Source: Viola odorata (lineage: Eukaryota > Streptophyta > Magnoliopsida > Malpighiales > Violaceae). From it: a DNA stretch of 64,000 bases. Location: contig OY829545.1 in the NCBI GenBank assembly GCA_963691705.1, positions 31,297,475 to 31,361,474 of the forward strand, in the 5' to 3' direction. The position numbers and the translations under genes were made by a program. This document shows positions 10,408 to 20,480 of the stretch, one piece after another. The first letter of the stretch is position 1, and every line of letters starts with the position of its first letter. The notes below the pieces were generated by a model, which had not been told where the DNA came from, did no database searches, and saw only the letters and a program-made list of their open reading frames with translations.

Positions 10408-12016
10408 TCACTGAAGCGCTCCTTTATTGCCCCCGACATTTACTTCCTTTAATTTCTCAAAGGCGTAATCAGCTATCTTGGCAGGATCGAAAGCCCCGCT
10501 ACGGTAGTAGTTTGGGAATCCGACGGCAAAGGCTCGTATTGCCTTGTCTTTCCACCGCGATATCTCAGTGGGTACCTTTGCCAACTCCGCGTCACGGGTC
10601 GATATCTCTTCACGAAGGAGAGAGTTTCTTCTATCGGCAGCCATTAATTCTGCCTCCAAGAGCTCTATCTTTGCATTCCCTATTGACTTCTCTCTGGCCA
10701 ACTCAGCACGACAGTCGTTCAGCTCTGCTTGGGTGTCGCCCTGGAGTTGCGTCAACTCCGCCACCTTTACAGAGGAACCTCGAATCTTGTCATCATGGAT
10801 ATCGTGGAAGTAATTCAGCATGCGGAAGCTAGCCAGCACGTTCACGATGAACCTCCAGAGGAAGCTTCGACATCTCTTCCCTATCTTCAGGAGAACCAAA
10901 TATTGCACTTACTATGAAGCCTACCGGCTCATCTTGCGATAGCGGATCTGATATCCCTAATGCGCGAAGTCTGTTGGTACCAAAGGTGGACAGATCCAGG
11001 CGATAGGAAGTAACTCCTTGAGGACCCTGAGAGGAAAGATTGGCAATAAAGGGAGGAGAGCAATTTTTAGCGGAATCACCAACTCTTGAAATAGAAGTAC
11101 ACTTATTGCCCGACGGTTGATTTTCAGCGTCACCTGTCAACAAGGCATATTAAAACATTGAACAAGTCAAAGTGATAACAGGAGGAAAGAAACTTACTTA
11201 TAGTACACTCCTCTATAAGCCTGTACAAGGCAAACTCTCGAATGCGGAAGGATGAACTTAGCTCTAGCAGCGTGTTCGTTTGGCAAAGCTCTTCCCTGGA
11301 CAGTACTGTCTGGTTTACCCAAATGGAATCAATAAGACACCGATAGAAGCACCTAGGCCACGGGCGGAAAGGCAGTTTCACGATGAAGAAACCGCTCTTC
11401 CAATCAGCCACAGTCTCTTCAAAGCCCTGGAACTTGTGCCAGAATGACTGCACTAACGCATCATTCCACCTCGGGGTGATATCTACCACACAATTGCGGC
11501 ACTTGAAGCTAAAAAACTTGCAAAATAAATTGACGGACGGGATAAAGATACCCCGCAACTCACAAGCACGAATGAAGGCATGAATCCCGCACCAGGAGGA
11601 AGGCGTAATCTGAGCCAGGTTAATGTCGTAATGACACAGTAATCTCTACACCGCTTCGTGAATGGGAAAGCGAAAACCGTAAAGGAACATCTTAAAATAC
11701 ACCATCCTATCGCTCCCCGATAGAGGGTCATGAAGTCAGTGACCAACTTCAGGAATTTTGACGGAGTAACCAGGAGGAAAAAAAGATACCGTTTTCCTCC
11801 AACTCAGCCTTCAATACCGTTTCATAAATAAAAACACTAGGCGTTCTCTCGATTTCTAAATTTATGGGCCGCTGGAGACCCTTAGAAGGCCTAGTTGTGA
11901 CCGTAGGCCACTGGGTATCCTTGGGAATCCTAGACGTGCTTATAATGAATTAGCAAGAAGAAAATCTGAGGAAGATGAAGTAAAGTACCTTGAACAGAAA
12001 GTGGTGAGCAGACCAT
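10408..12016 (-). pseudogene. Antisense gene copy B: Transposase_28-like protein, diverged tandem paralogue
   Basis: Homologous to copy A in the same orientation. The domain reads FFPPGYSVKIPEVGH, FLYGFRFPIHEAV, SSWCGIHAFIRACELRG and DWKSGFFIVKLPFRPW, which matches copy A segment by segment. It has two in-frame stops (11736-11738 and 11646-11648). An intron with a GTAAGT donor (about 11203) and a TTGTTGACAG acceptor (about 11131) sits at the same place in the protein as the first intron of copy A. A second donor (GTAAGTGC) lies near 10910. The C-terminal region (10830-10408) keeps a long coiled coil (LREEISTRDAELAKVPTEIS) that copy A has largely lost. A short first exon may start at 12016. 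Protein identity between copies is low, so the duplication is old. Confidence 0.68.
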
Positions 12017-12438
12017 CGGCGCCGACGAACGGTGATCGTAACTCCCTTTGAAACAAAAATGAAACTCAGAGAGAGAAGAAGGAGAAAAATTCCAAAGCGC
12101 AAGCAAAAGTATTAAAAGAAAGCAGTTGCTCCATTTTTAAAGGCTAAGTTCAAAAATTGAACAGCCTGTAAAAACGGGACACGCCCCAAAGCGAAAGTGA
12201 CACGTGGGAAAAACCTCAGAAGGATATTTATGTCTAAGCATTTATATCTTCTGAGGGGGACAGTTACTGACAATCAGTTGAAAGCGGTTGCATCGAGCGA
12301 CAGTTAGTCTCTCGGCGATAGCTGCCCATCAATGGAAGAGCTAACGCCTGAGCATAAAAGACTAAAAAAGCAAAAGCATCATTTTATTCAGTTTAATGAT
12401 AGCCATACGACATCTACAAAGGATGGCCAGGGATGGAA
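12017..12438. other. Spacer upstream of antisense copy B
   Basis: No gene seen. The minus strand has a weak TTTAAAAA box near 12135-12145 that could serve copy B. Confidence 0.4.
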
Positions 12439-12864
12439 TCAATCATCATCAGGCCAGTAGGAGGACCAGTAGTAGTATCCTCCATCCGAGGATGGAAGCT
12501 CCTCATCAGCGAAAGAAAGAGATTTGTCAACCTTTCGCTCCAGACTCGGCACTAACGAGTTAGATTCCCCCTTCAGGATGGAAGTTGTCGCCTTTATGAC
12601 AGTATCGCCTAGAGGAATCCCCTCTTCGAACTAGTCAGCAGGAGGAAACGATCCCTTGCTCTTACAACTAGGAGGGGCAGAAAAGGAAGAAAACCAGCCA
12701 TTAGTCTTTGAATTTACTCTCTTCTTCGACCTTTTCCGACCTTTGCGCCTAGGCAATCGCCTCTTCAGGCACGACGGCGAGGGAGGATTGTAAGAATCCG
12801 GTGTAGTCGGATGGGTCGGATGAGACTCTCGCTCATCAAAGACCTGATCATATGAATCAGCCAT
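12439..12864 (-). pseudogene. Small antisense ORF with basic stretch, one stop
   Basis: The frame runs 141 codons from the ATG at 12864 to a TGA at 12439-12441, with one in-frame TAG at 12631-12633. The N-terminal half has LKRRLPRRKGRKRSKKR, a strongly basic stretch that could be a nuclear localisation signal. The C-terminal half is acidic and ends with several Tyr and Trp residues (GGYYYWSSYWPDDD). The clean continuation of protein-like composition past the stop suggests a formerly coding frame. I do not recognise the family. It sits between antisense copy B and the 13400-13789 ORF, in the same orientation as both. Confidence 0.5.
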
Positions 12865-12949
12865 GAGAAATGGAAATTAGTAATAACAGAAGAGTGCAAA
12901 GAAGAAGATGAACAGGAAAAAGAAGAAGAACTCCCCCTAAATAGTTAAA

Positions 12950-13399
12950 GCGATGAGGCTTTTCAGAATTTTCCGCACGTGATTGGAGGATAATTCAATG
13001 CATCTCGAGAAGATATACCATAACAGCAGAATCAAGTCCTTTGATCACGCATGTTGGGATTTCTCGATAATCAAGAAACACCGAAAAACCACCCAATCAG
13101 TTAATACTGAAGAGACGGCGCGAGATTATTGCAAAACTGTTCGCCAGAGCAACCGTCGCCACCTGGCAGACAAAGAAGAATAAATGCTACAGAAGTCTGA
13201 CCAATGGCAAACTCATTTTCAGTTGGGCTGACATGACCCTCAACTGAAGCAGGGGCTAACGCACTAGAAAGGGAAGGAAATCGCAAACCCGATAATCGAA
13301 AGAAGTCTTCATTTATATACAGCCTAACAACCTAAATATACATCCGCATACACGATGCATACAAAGAAAACACAAAAAAGGGGACATAGCGGCAAGCAC
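12950..13399. other. Spacer within the antisense block
   Basis: The 66-codon plus-strand frame at 12983-13183 shows no domain. A TTTTCAGTTGGGCT motif at 13214-13227 recurs just before the 3' LTR (14790-14803), hinting at an internal duplication of the pre-LTR segment. Confidence 0.4.
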
Positions 13400-13789
13400 T
13401 CAAGCCCGAGACCCTGCGTCATTGTCGTTATCCACCAATACAATGAGGATATCCCTCAAGGCCTCCACCACAGAGGTCAGCTCAGAAGAGGTGCCTCTCA
13501 TGCTCTTTAGGCAGCAATTCAGCAGATCCTTCCTCTGCTGCAGCATGGCGATGGCTACCTCGATGCGGCAGATGGCAGCGTCCAACTTGGAGACATTCCC
13601 TATGGGATTGAAGTCCTCCATGGAAGCAGCCCCAATCCTAGACTGAATAGGGGTCATCATTCCCCGAAGCTCCAGCACGTCTTCACCAGTCTTCGTCAGC
13701 ATGTTCTCTAAGAAGCTGACGTCACCCTCATTGAGATTTTTGAGTGTTACGGCTTTGGAAGTCAGAAAGTTTCTAGTGAGATCGTCCAT
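13400..13789 (-). CDS. Intact small antisense ORF, helical protein of unknown function
   Basis: An uninterrupted 129-residue frame. The more upstream Met (13852) overlaps the TATA box at 13851-13857, so the ATG at 13789 (MDDLTRNFLTSKAV) is the better start, about 60 bases after the box. The protein is predicted from composition to be mostly helical, with heptad-like Leu/Ile spacing (KLDAAICRIEVAIAMLQQRK). No known domain is recognised. It is the only frame over 100 codons in the element that has no stop. It lies at the start of the antisense gene row and reads in the same direction. Confidence 0.5.
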   Translation of the reverse strand: MDDLTRNFLTSKAVTLKNLNEGDVSFLENMLTKTGEDVLELRGMMTPIQSRIGAASMEDFNPIGNVSKLDAAICRIEVAIAMLQQRKDLLNCCLKSMRGTSSELTSVVEALRDILIVLVDNDNDAGSRA

Positions 13790-13850
13790 GAAGAAATGAT
13801 AAATGGGATGCAGAGAGAATGTGAAGAATCTGCACCGAAAAAAGGTTCGC

Positions 13851-13857
13851 ATTTATA
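13851..13857 (-). promoter_or_regulatory. TATA box for the 13400-13789 ORF
   Basis: The minus strand reads ATCTATAAATGCG. A start site 25-35 bases downstream would leave a leader of about 35 bases before the ATG at 13789. Confidence 0.5.
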
Positions 13858-14000
13858 GATCCGAAGTAGTAGCTGCTCACCAAGGCATGTCCCTCGAAAA
13901 TTGAGCTGTCCCGAAGCAGCCAGGGAGAAAGGCTAAAGCGGAACCCTTGATGAACACCCGAGATACTCAGGTGGAGTACAGACCAAAATCCAGAAAAATG

Positions 14001-14205
14001 TAAACCGCGTCAATATTGCGGGTGGCTATGGCGTAAGACCGCACAATTTGTAGGTGGCCTATAATGTAAAGTCGCGTCAATATTGCAGGTAGCTCCGAGC
14101 AGGGTAAAACCGCGTCAATATTACGGGTGGCTACAGCGTAAAATAGCACAAATTGTAGGTAGCTTATGGCGTAAAACCGCGTCAATATTGCAGGCGGCTT
14201 ACAGC
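14001..14205 (+). repeat. Short tandem array in the 3' spacer of the Tat-like element
   Basis: Alternating units of about 32-42 bp built on TAAAACCGCGTCAATATTGC and TAAAACCGCACAAATTGTAG, each followed by GGTAGCT or GGTGGCT. About six units are seen. The same array exists in reverse complement at about 46548-46730. Confidence 0.85.
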
Positions 14206-14805
14206 AAGGCTGGATCCAACGAGCTTGGATAGAAAAAGCGACATTAGTGACACCCTGATATGTGCGGGTGAAAGCCTTTAAGGGTAACTAATGTTTATCA
14301 TTGCATAATATTTTTACTAACGTGACAAAGCCACATTTGAGAATATGCAGGAAAAATGATAAAATATCGCCTTCAGAACGATATCCGGAGCTACGAGGAG
14401 GTAACGTCGTAACGTCCTACCTTGCCGATATTGATCATATAAAGCATGACGTGGGAAATACCAGCGTTATCAGTTTGGGTGTATCGTTGGCATTATCCGT
14501 TCTTGTTTATGACCGACGTTATCGCTACAACATCATCACTATCGACTTGGTCGACATCCTCTCTGTGGCCAATAGTTATCGCAAGTAATCGGTTCACGTT
14601 ACCTGCTTCGCTATCACGTATCTGGTACAAAGATGCCGAGTTTTGACAGATATCGGGAATGAAACTGCATGGTTTGAATGTCAAAAGAGTCAGAGAAACT
14701 CGAAGATCCTCACGAACCTGCCGCGACGTGAAGGAAATAGCACTCTTCCAGAAGCCGAGAATGAAGCCCTTGGTAAACACTCGGGCTCGTTTTCAGTTGG
14801 GCTTA
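14206..14805 (+). other. 3' untranslated spacer before the 3' LTR
   Basis: No gene. The stretch 14255-14355 (GACACCC, then AACTAATG, then CATTTGAGAATATGCAGG) is clearly homologous to reverse-strand sequence near 45990-46115. No clear purine-rich polypurine tract precedes the LTR start at 14806; the bases there are GTTGGGCTTA. Confidence 0.6.
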
Positions 14806-15312
14806 TGATAACAATTGATGAAACACCGAGGGTACATTCGTCTTTTCACCTCAAGTCAAGGTTGACTAGCGGCAACCACCCAGCTACCACCCCGCACTGA
14901 TCGAGGAACCCTGGGATGGTCGACATCAGCGGGGGGGGACCCACGTGGTATCTGTTTCCGCGCCCGGCATCCTCCCATCCCAGACAGCCTTGGCATCATC
15001 TCATTGGCGATATCTCATCCAACTAACGCCTACTGACGTCATCTCGGGCGTTATCTTTCCTTGTTAACGCCTACCCCCATCGGTAACACCCTCTCTTTTT
15101 TCCTATAAATACCACCCCTTCCCAAATCAAAGGTAAGGCCAGAATTGCTACCCAAATCTCTACCAAATTACACAGCCATACTAACTTAAGCATCGAAGTG
15201 TCTACGCCGGAGCCCCCCCTCCGGCGCTTTGCAGGTACGACGGACTGCCTCTACAGTGACTCTAGACGGCCATAATCTCTACCGCGCTTTCCCAGAAATC
15301 CTAATCTTATCA
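14806..15312 (+). repeat. 3' LTR of the Tat-like element
   Basis: Starts TGATAACAATTG and ends CTAATCTTATCA, matching the 5' LTR throughout. TATA box CCTATAAATA at 15102-15111. It is 15 bp shorter than the 5' LTR, mainly by one 14-bp step. Confidence 0.9.
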
Positions 15313-15317
15313 TTGAT
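15313..15317. repeat. Target-site duplication TTGAT, right copy
   Basis: Identical to 697-701, directly after the 3' LTR. Confidence 0.9.
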
Positions 15318-15815
15318 CAAGTAATGATCAAGCCGAAAGGTGTTAATTGATTGAAATAAAACCGGTTTTAAGAACCCTAAGGCAAAGCCAACTACTTGGT
15401 CTTAGATGGAGATATACTCACTTAAAATCAAAGACAAGGTATAAAAGAGGCTAAGACTTTCTATTTATACCTTGGGAATTATTACATGGAAAACCCTATA
15501 CTACCCTTCACTTAAGGACTTGACCGCGGGCTTGAGGAGATGGGCTCGACGCCCTAGCGTTTGGACTCGGATGGCTAGCGCTCGGGCTCAAGGCTGCCGC
15601 GACTTCTCACAGGATGCTAGGGTTCAGGTGCGATAATCCTCATGGCTTGCTCGACCTTCTCGTGAGGCCCCGTGAGAGTGTTCTCAGTGCGGACGCACGT
15701 CATCCAATGGTCTCGGGCTGCTGTGTTGGCCGCTTTGGCTCTCAAGGCTTTCAATAAGACGACCACCATCCCCTTGCTACGCGTGGAGTATCCGTGAGCT
15801 CCCGTGCTCGTATCA
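15318..15815 (-). repeat. 5' part of the split minus-strand LTR
   Basis: On the minus strand the LTR begins TGATACGAGCACGGG at 15815 and runs to the insertion point. It aligns with the LTR at 61284-62020 through the shared TGATACGAGC start, a TATTTATACC-like segment and GAATTATTACATGG (plus strand). It gives the left-edge element a 5' LTR of about 742 bp. The flank after 15815 is TCTCC; the other flank is outside the window. Confidence 0.75.
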
Positions 15816-17552
15816 TCTCCCCTCCCCTCCTCACCTGCACTCCTCACTCGCCCTTTCCCTCTACCCGTTACAATCCAACAATTGAAACATAGTATAGCCA
15901 ATAAGGAGGAAGAACCAATAAAGCAATCTTTTCTCCAATCAATTAATTAAGCAATTCTATAGATTTTGGCACCAATCGTTTGCTATTTTCTCAAGTAAAT
16001 ATTCTCTCCCTTTGTTATTTTGGCACTGATGTTCATTAGAAGGTTCAATTAATAGAATAGAGGATATTAATTGGTTTCTTCGATGGATTTTTTCTTGTTT
16101 TGAATGGTGGGGATGTAATAGTTTTTCAGATGCATTTTTCTTGTTTTGTACTGAGTCAAGGCGCTTCTCTCTTTTAAAAAACATTCTGCTTATTTTGTAG
16201 TTCGCAGTTCGCTGTGAAGGTGTTTGTAATAATGTCTCAATCAGTCTGTTGCTAAATTATTGCGCATCTCTAGCCACATCTAATGTTGAGTTATTATTGA
16301 TCAACACTTAGAATTAACATATGCATGTGTTGTTTGAAAATTACAGAATATAGGAATGGAGTCGTCCTCTACCTTGAACCCAACCAATGACATAAATAAG
16401 AGAAATACGAGGAGAAAAGTAGAAAAAAATATAAAGATTTGCATTCAGATAAATGAAAGAACTTAAATCAATAATTTTATGCTTTTTTCAGCGTAAATTA
16501 CACATATATTCTATACAAATTTTGCTACATGATTTCATTTTAGCTAGAATTTATTTTGCTATGAAACCAACTTATGTCAATTGAGGTTTGTCAACTGGCT
16601 GGCATATCCACACGAACAATGAATGAACTAAGGTGTACCATGATTTTTTCACTCAGTCATCCATTCAAACACTCCAAAAAGGGAGTATTGCAGCTACAAC
16701 ACTTGGAATTCCATGTTTTTCTCTTCAAAGACACTCATCACTGTCAGTATGAAAGGCAAAAGATGAATTAAGTTTTCAATTACATAACACTAAAGGCATG
16801 AGTCAATAATGCTACTACCTAACACTGCAGACTGATTGAGATATTATTACAAACACCTTTACCGCGAACTACTAGACAAGCAGAAAATCCTTTATATAGA
16901 ACAGAGAAGCGCCTTGATTTCGAGGTAAAGGAAGACTCATGCAAACTCGAGGTAGAATAGAAAATCCTTGGAATTTAAGTTATTTGTGTTATTGATTAGG
17001 TTCGAGGTAGAGGATGACTCCATTCCTATATTCTGAAATTTTCAAACAACACATGCATATGTTAATTCTAAGTGTTGAATAATAACTCAACATTAGATAT
17101 GGTTAGAGATGCGCAATAATTTAGCAACAAACTAATTGAGACATTATTACAAGCACCTTCACTGCGAACTATAAAACAAGCAGAAATATTTTTAGAAGAG
17201 AAGCACTTTGACTTAGTACAAAATAAGAAAAATGCATCTAAAAAACCATTACATCCCCGTTGTTCAAAATAAGAAAAAATCCATCTAAGAAACCAGTTAA
17301 TATCCTCTATTCTATTACTTGAACCTTCTAATGAACATCGGTGCCAAAATAGCAAAGAGAGAGAATATTTACTTGAGAAAATAGCAAACAATCGGTGCCA
17401 AAATCTACAGAATTGCTTAATTAATTGATTGGAGAAAAGATTGCTTTATTGGTTCTTCCTCCTTGTTGGCTATACTATGTTTCAATTGTTGGATTGTAAA
17501 CGGGTAGAGGGAAAGGGAGAGTGAGGAGTGCAAGCGAGGAGGGGAGGGGAGG
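15816..17552. mobile_element. Inverted-repeat (foldback-type) element
   Basis: Left arm 15816-16398 and right arm 16979-17552 are inverted copies of about 575 bp with moderate divergence; for example CAATTGTTGGATTGTA in the right arm matches the reverse of 15868-15883. The loop of about 580 bp holds a further partial copy of the arm (16831-16930). The left arm is cut by the LTR ending at 15815, so target duplications cannot be read. The open frames at 15957-16184 and 17068-17391 are arm mirror images of each other and not genes. The class is uncertain: foldback, or a Mutator-like element with long arms. Confidence 0.6.
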
Positions 17553-17695
17553 GGAAGGTAAAGTGAAAGTGAGGAGTGCAGGCGCGATAAGTTTTAGACA
17601 AAAAGAAGAGTGGTGGTACCCAACCCAAGAATTCTGACTCTCCACATCATTCAGGACGCTCCTTCGGGACGTTCTTTTAGGCCAAATAGTAGTTC

Positions 17696-18849
17696 TCTTC
17701 TTAATAAACCATATATGATGACTTTATCCAACTCCAGTTTAATCCATAAGTTATGTTTCAAAAAATTAAGTTAATGATTACTTGAAATTCACTTCCACAA
17801 CTCTATATAAACCATATAAAATAGAGACTTCTTTTGTACTTTTATTTTCGTTATTGGAATATTTTAAAAAATATATACAATATATATCTTTCGTTATTTA
17901 TTTATGTACTTAAAATATTTAATTATTTTCTTCATATTTTAGTTTGAATGAATATTTTTAGGGGTAATAGTACCGTGACCCCCTGAACAATCGCGAAAAA
18001 TAAACTCACCCCCTGGTATTTGAAAATTTTATTCCGCCTCCCTTGTACTTATGGTCAGAGGCAAATGCTTAGGCTCCGTAAGTCAAATTAATAGACCGTT
18101 AGTGTTGACCGTTGACTTTGAATGAAATATTCAGAAAAATTGTAAAAATTCTATAAAAAAAATGTAAAAATTCTAAAAAATGTATAAATTCTAAACAAAA
18201 ATTAATTAACCAAAAATTCAGAAAAAAATGTAAAATTAAAAAAAAATTAAAAAAAATTAATTAATCTAAAAAGTAAGAAAAAAATGTAAAATTGGAATTT
18301 TTACAATTTTTGGGAATTTTTTACAATATGTTTTGGATTTATTAAATTTTTTTGAATTTTTACATTTCTTTGAGAATTTTAAAAATTTATTTTACATTTT
18401 TTTGAATTTTTTACATTTTTTTTGGATTTTTTACTATTTTTCTGAATATTTTAATCAAAGTCAACGGTCAACACTAACGGTCTATTAGTTTGACTAACGG
18501 AGCCCAAGTAAATGCCTCTGAGCATAAGTACAAAGGAGGCGGAATAAAATTTTCAAATGCCACGGGATGAGTTTGTTTTTCGTGATTCTCGCTAATTTGT
18601 ACTATGTTCCAACGCCCCACATCTTTTTACCACGCAACTATATATACTCGCTAATTACTCTCTTCGTCTTCCTCTCTGTTTGCCTCTCGCCACCCTCTGT
18701 TCAGCAGCGCCGCAGACTACCCAGGAAACCTCTTTGAAGTTTTCAATCCGCGTCTCGCATCTGCAAAAATGGTTCTCCAGAACGACATCGATTTGCTCAA
18801 TCCACCAGCGGAGCTCGAGAAGCGCAACACAAGCTCAAGCGCCTTGTCT
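17696..18849 (+). repeat. Duplicated copy of the RPS27 promoter and first exon
   Basis: 17696-17950 aligns with 25382-25600 and 18660-18849 aligns with 25980-26165, in the same order and orientation. The stretch between is occupied by the foldback element at 17958-18611. The intact gene is 8 kb downstream, so this is a partial tandem duplication ending inside exon 1. Confidence 0.8.
17958..18611. mobile_element. Foldback MITE-like element in the duplicated promoter
   Basis: The two ends are inverted: TTGAAAATTTTATTCCGCCTCC-type sequence at about 18022-18042 is matched in reverse near 18535-18560, and the GACCGTTAGTGTTGACCGTTGAC-type segment at 18091-18113 in reverse near 18460-18482. The centre is a low-complexity AT tract with TTTTTTGAATTTTTTACA-like units. 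The outer ends (GGGTAATAGTAC and GTACTATGTTCC) are only partly matched, and no clear target duplication is visible. Confidence 0.6.
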
Positions 18850-18850
18850 T
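18779..18850 (+). pseudogene. Truncated RPS27 pseudogene (exon 1 only)
   Basis: The ATG at 18779 starts a near-identical copy of the first exon of the 26081 gene, encoding [19 protein letters not shown] before a one-base deletion (CGCAACACAAG in place of CGCAAGCACAAG) shifts the frame. Homology stops at about 18849, well before the exon's 3' end, and no later exons follow. The 5' leader is duplicated too, so transcription is conceivable, but no S27 protein could result. Confidence 0.85.
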
Positions 18851-19990
18851 AATGATTCGTATTGTCATGTACTTTTTTTTATTTAATGTAATGTAATGTT
18901 TGAAGTTCATAATTTTTTTTAACTGAGTCCCAAATTGATCAATTTATTTATTTTCAGTGTTGAAATCAATTTGGTGTTTCATTTGATAACATTTTTCGTT
19001 AGCCGATTAGATTAATATGGTTAGGTGGTGATTTAGTTGCTAATAAGATTGTGAAGAATAATGAAATGATGTAGATGCTCGTGGGAATGATTTTTTCTAA
19101 TATTAAATTTCAATATTGGCAACATTCAGCTACACAATAGACATTTATTACTGATTGGTGTGGATTAATTTGTATTTTGCTAATTAATTATATTATTTTA
19201 ATATGATAATTAAATTTATATTTTTTTAGTTGTGTGCTAATATGGTGGCTTTTTTCATAGCGACAAAATTATAATTTATTCGGCTCATATAGTAAGATAA
19301 TATAATAATGAAAAGTTAGACTAATATTTAAAACAATAAAGTCTTAGTTTTTCATTTGGTTAAATTATTTTAACCATGATGGTTGAATAAAAAGATATAA
19401 ATAATAAAGTTATATAATAAAAATCCTTAGAAACATTTTTTTTTCTTAAAAAAATTGAGAGGTACGTATCAAATAAATTTTAGTTAGTAAAGTGTAAAGT
19501 TAAAATTATATAATCAAGCAACCATTCATATATTTTCAGTTGATTTGATATGTTTCAATATTTTCGGAAATGCTATAATATTTACTTTAGATTTATTATT
19601 TAAATCATCTAATTAAAATAATTCATAACTTATGGTTTCATTATCTTCAATTTAAATTTATATTTGACAATGTTATTGTTTAAAATTAAAATATATGATA
19701 AAGTTTCATGTTAGGAGTAGGGAAAAGATGAAGAAAAATTATCATTTTATTTTCCCAATATTAAATGTCTTAAAAGTTTTTATTTTTACTCAAGACCATT
19801 TAATTATTTTTCAGCACTTCTAACTTACTCTCTCAATCCTTGCATAGTGGATTTCAAGAATCACATTACTTTTTTTTCGTGTCCATTTCTATTTCTATTA
19901 GTAGTTCTTTTCTAATCGGATTCTACTTTTGCTTCTTCACATAAATTAATTTTTAAATTTATATTAAATTAATATTTTATTTTAAATATT
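18851..19990. other. AT-rich stretch without recognised features
   Basis: Very AT-rich, with no open frame of note and no repeat structure that I can define. It separates the pseudogene from the LINE. Confidence 0.5.
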
Positions 19991-20109
19991 AACCTTTTTT
20001 TTTTTAAAAAATATGGATTAGATTAACTCAAATCAGCAAGTACAAAAGACGCGATTATCTCGGAGGATTCCCCTACCCAAACATTTCTTAAACCGGAAAT
20101 CAAAGCAAA

Positions 20110-20480
20110 TTGACCCAACTCATGAGTCGGGACATTCATGGTCCATTTAGGTGCACAAACAAGCAACTGGTAAAAGTAGACGCCAACTTAGTCATCTCCT
20201 CCAGCACCAAACCTGCATAATTCAGCGAGAAGTCCCCATTAGTCAGAGCAAAGATATTCAACAAGCAGTTCGACTCAACAATAATTCTATCACACCCTAT
20301 TATCGGGCTTGTGTAATGGCATCTCTCAGCGCCAGAGCCTCCGTTGTTTGCGCCTCCAATCTGTACGAAAGGAAAATGACACCCGAGAAAACTGAAGAGC
20401 TCCTAGAATCATGTGCAATAGATCCTAAACTAGTTCTTGTATTACCCACTGTCGTATCCGTGTTAACCTTGACCACACCC
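20110..20480 (-). pseudogene. LINE RNase H domain
   Basis: The minus-strand frame has VKVNTDTTVGN at the start of the domain, then EAQTTEALALRDAITQA and a VESNCLLNIF-like strand. This is the RNase H found at the C-terminus of plant L1 ORF2. It closes with a THELGQFAL-like stretch near 20115. The domain removes RNA from the hybrid. Frame changes relative to the zinc-binding segment show decay. Confidence 0.65.

Larger units (their letters stand above)
702..15312 (+). mobile_element. Tat-like Ty3/gypsy retrotransposon, complete but decayed
   Basis: A 14.6-kb element bounded by two LTRs (522 and 507 bp) that start TGATAAC and end TTATCA, with perfect 5-bp TTGAT duplications. The order is LTR, primer site, gag, protease, RT, RNase H, integrase, a long non-coding and antisense-coding region, then LTR. 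Integrase after RNase H places it in Ty3/gypsy. The second, GDSK-type RNase H domain, the gag knuckle and the antisense ORF downstream of pol are features known for the Tat lineage (for example Grande and RIRE2). Every plus-strand gene has stops or frameshifts, so the element is not autonomous. It is inserted in another element's LTR. Confidence 0.88.

Noticed and set aside
15957..17391. Minus-strand frames in both arms of the inverted-repeat element
   Set aside because: Each lies in an arm and is the mirror of sequence in the other arm; no domain, and the similarity is explained by the inverted repeat.
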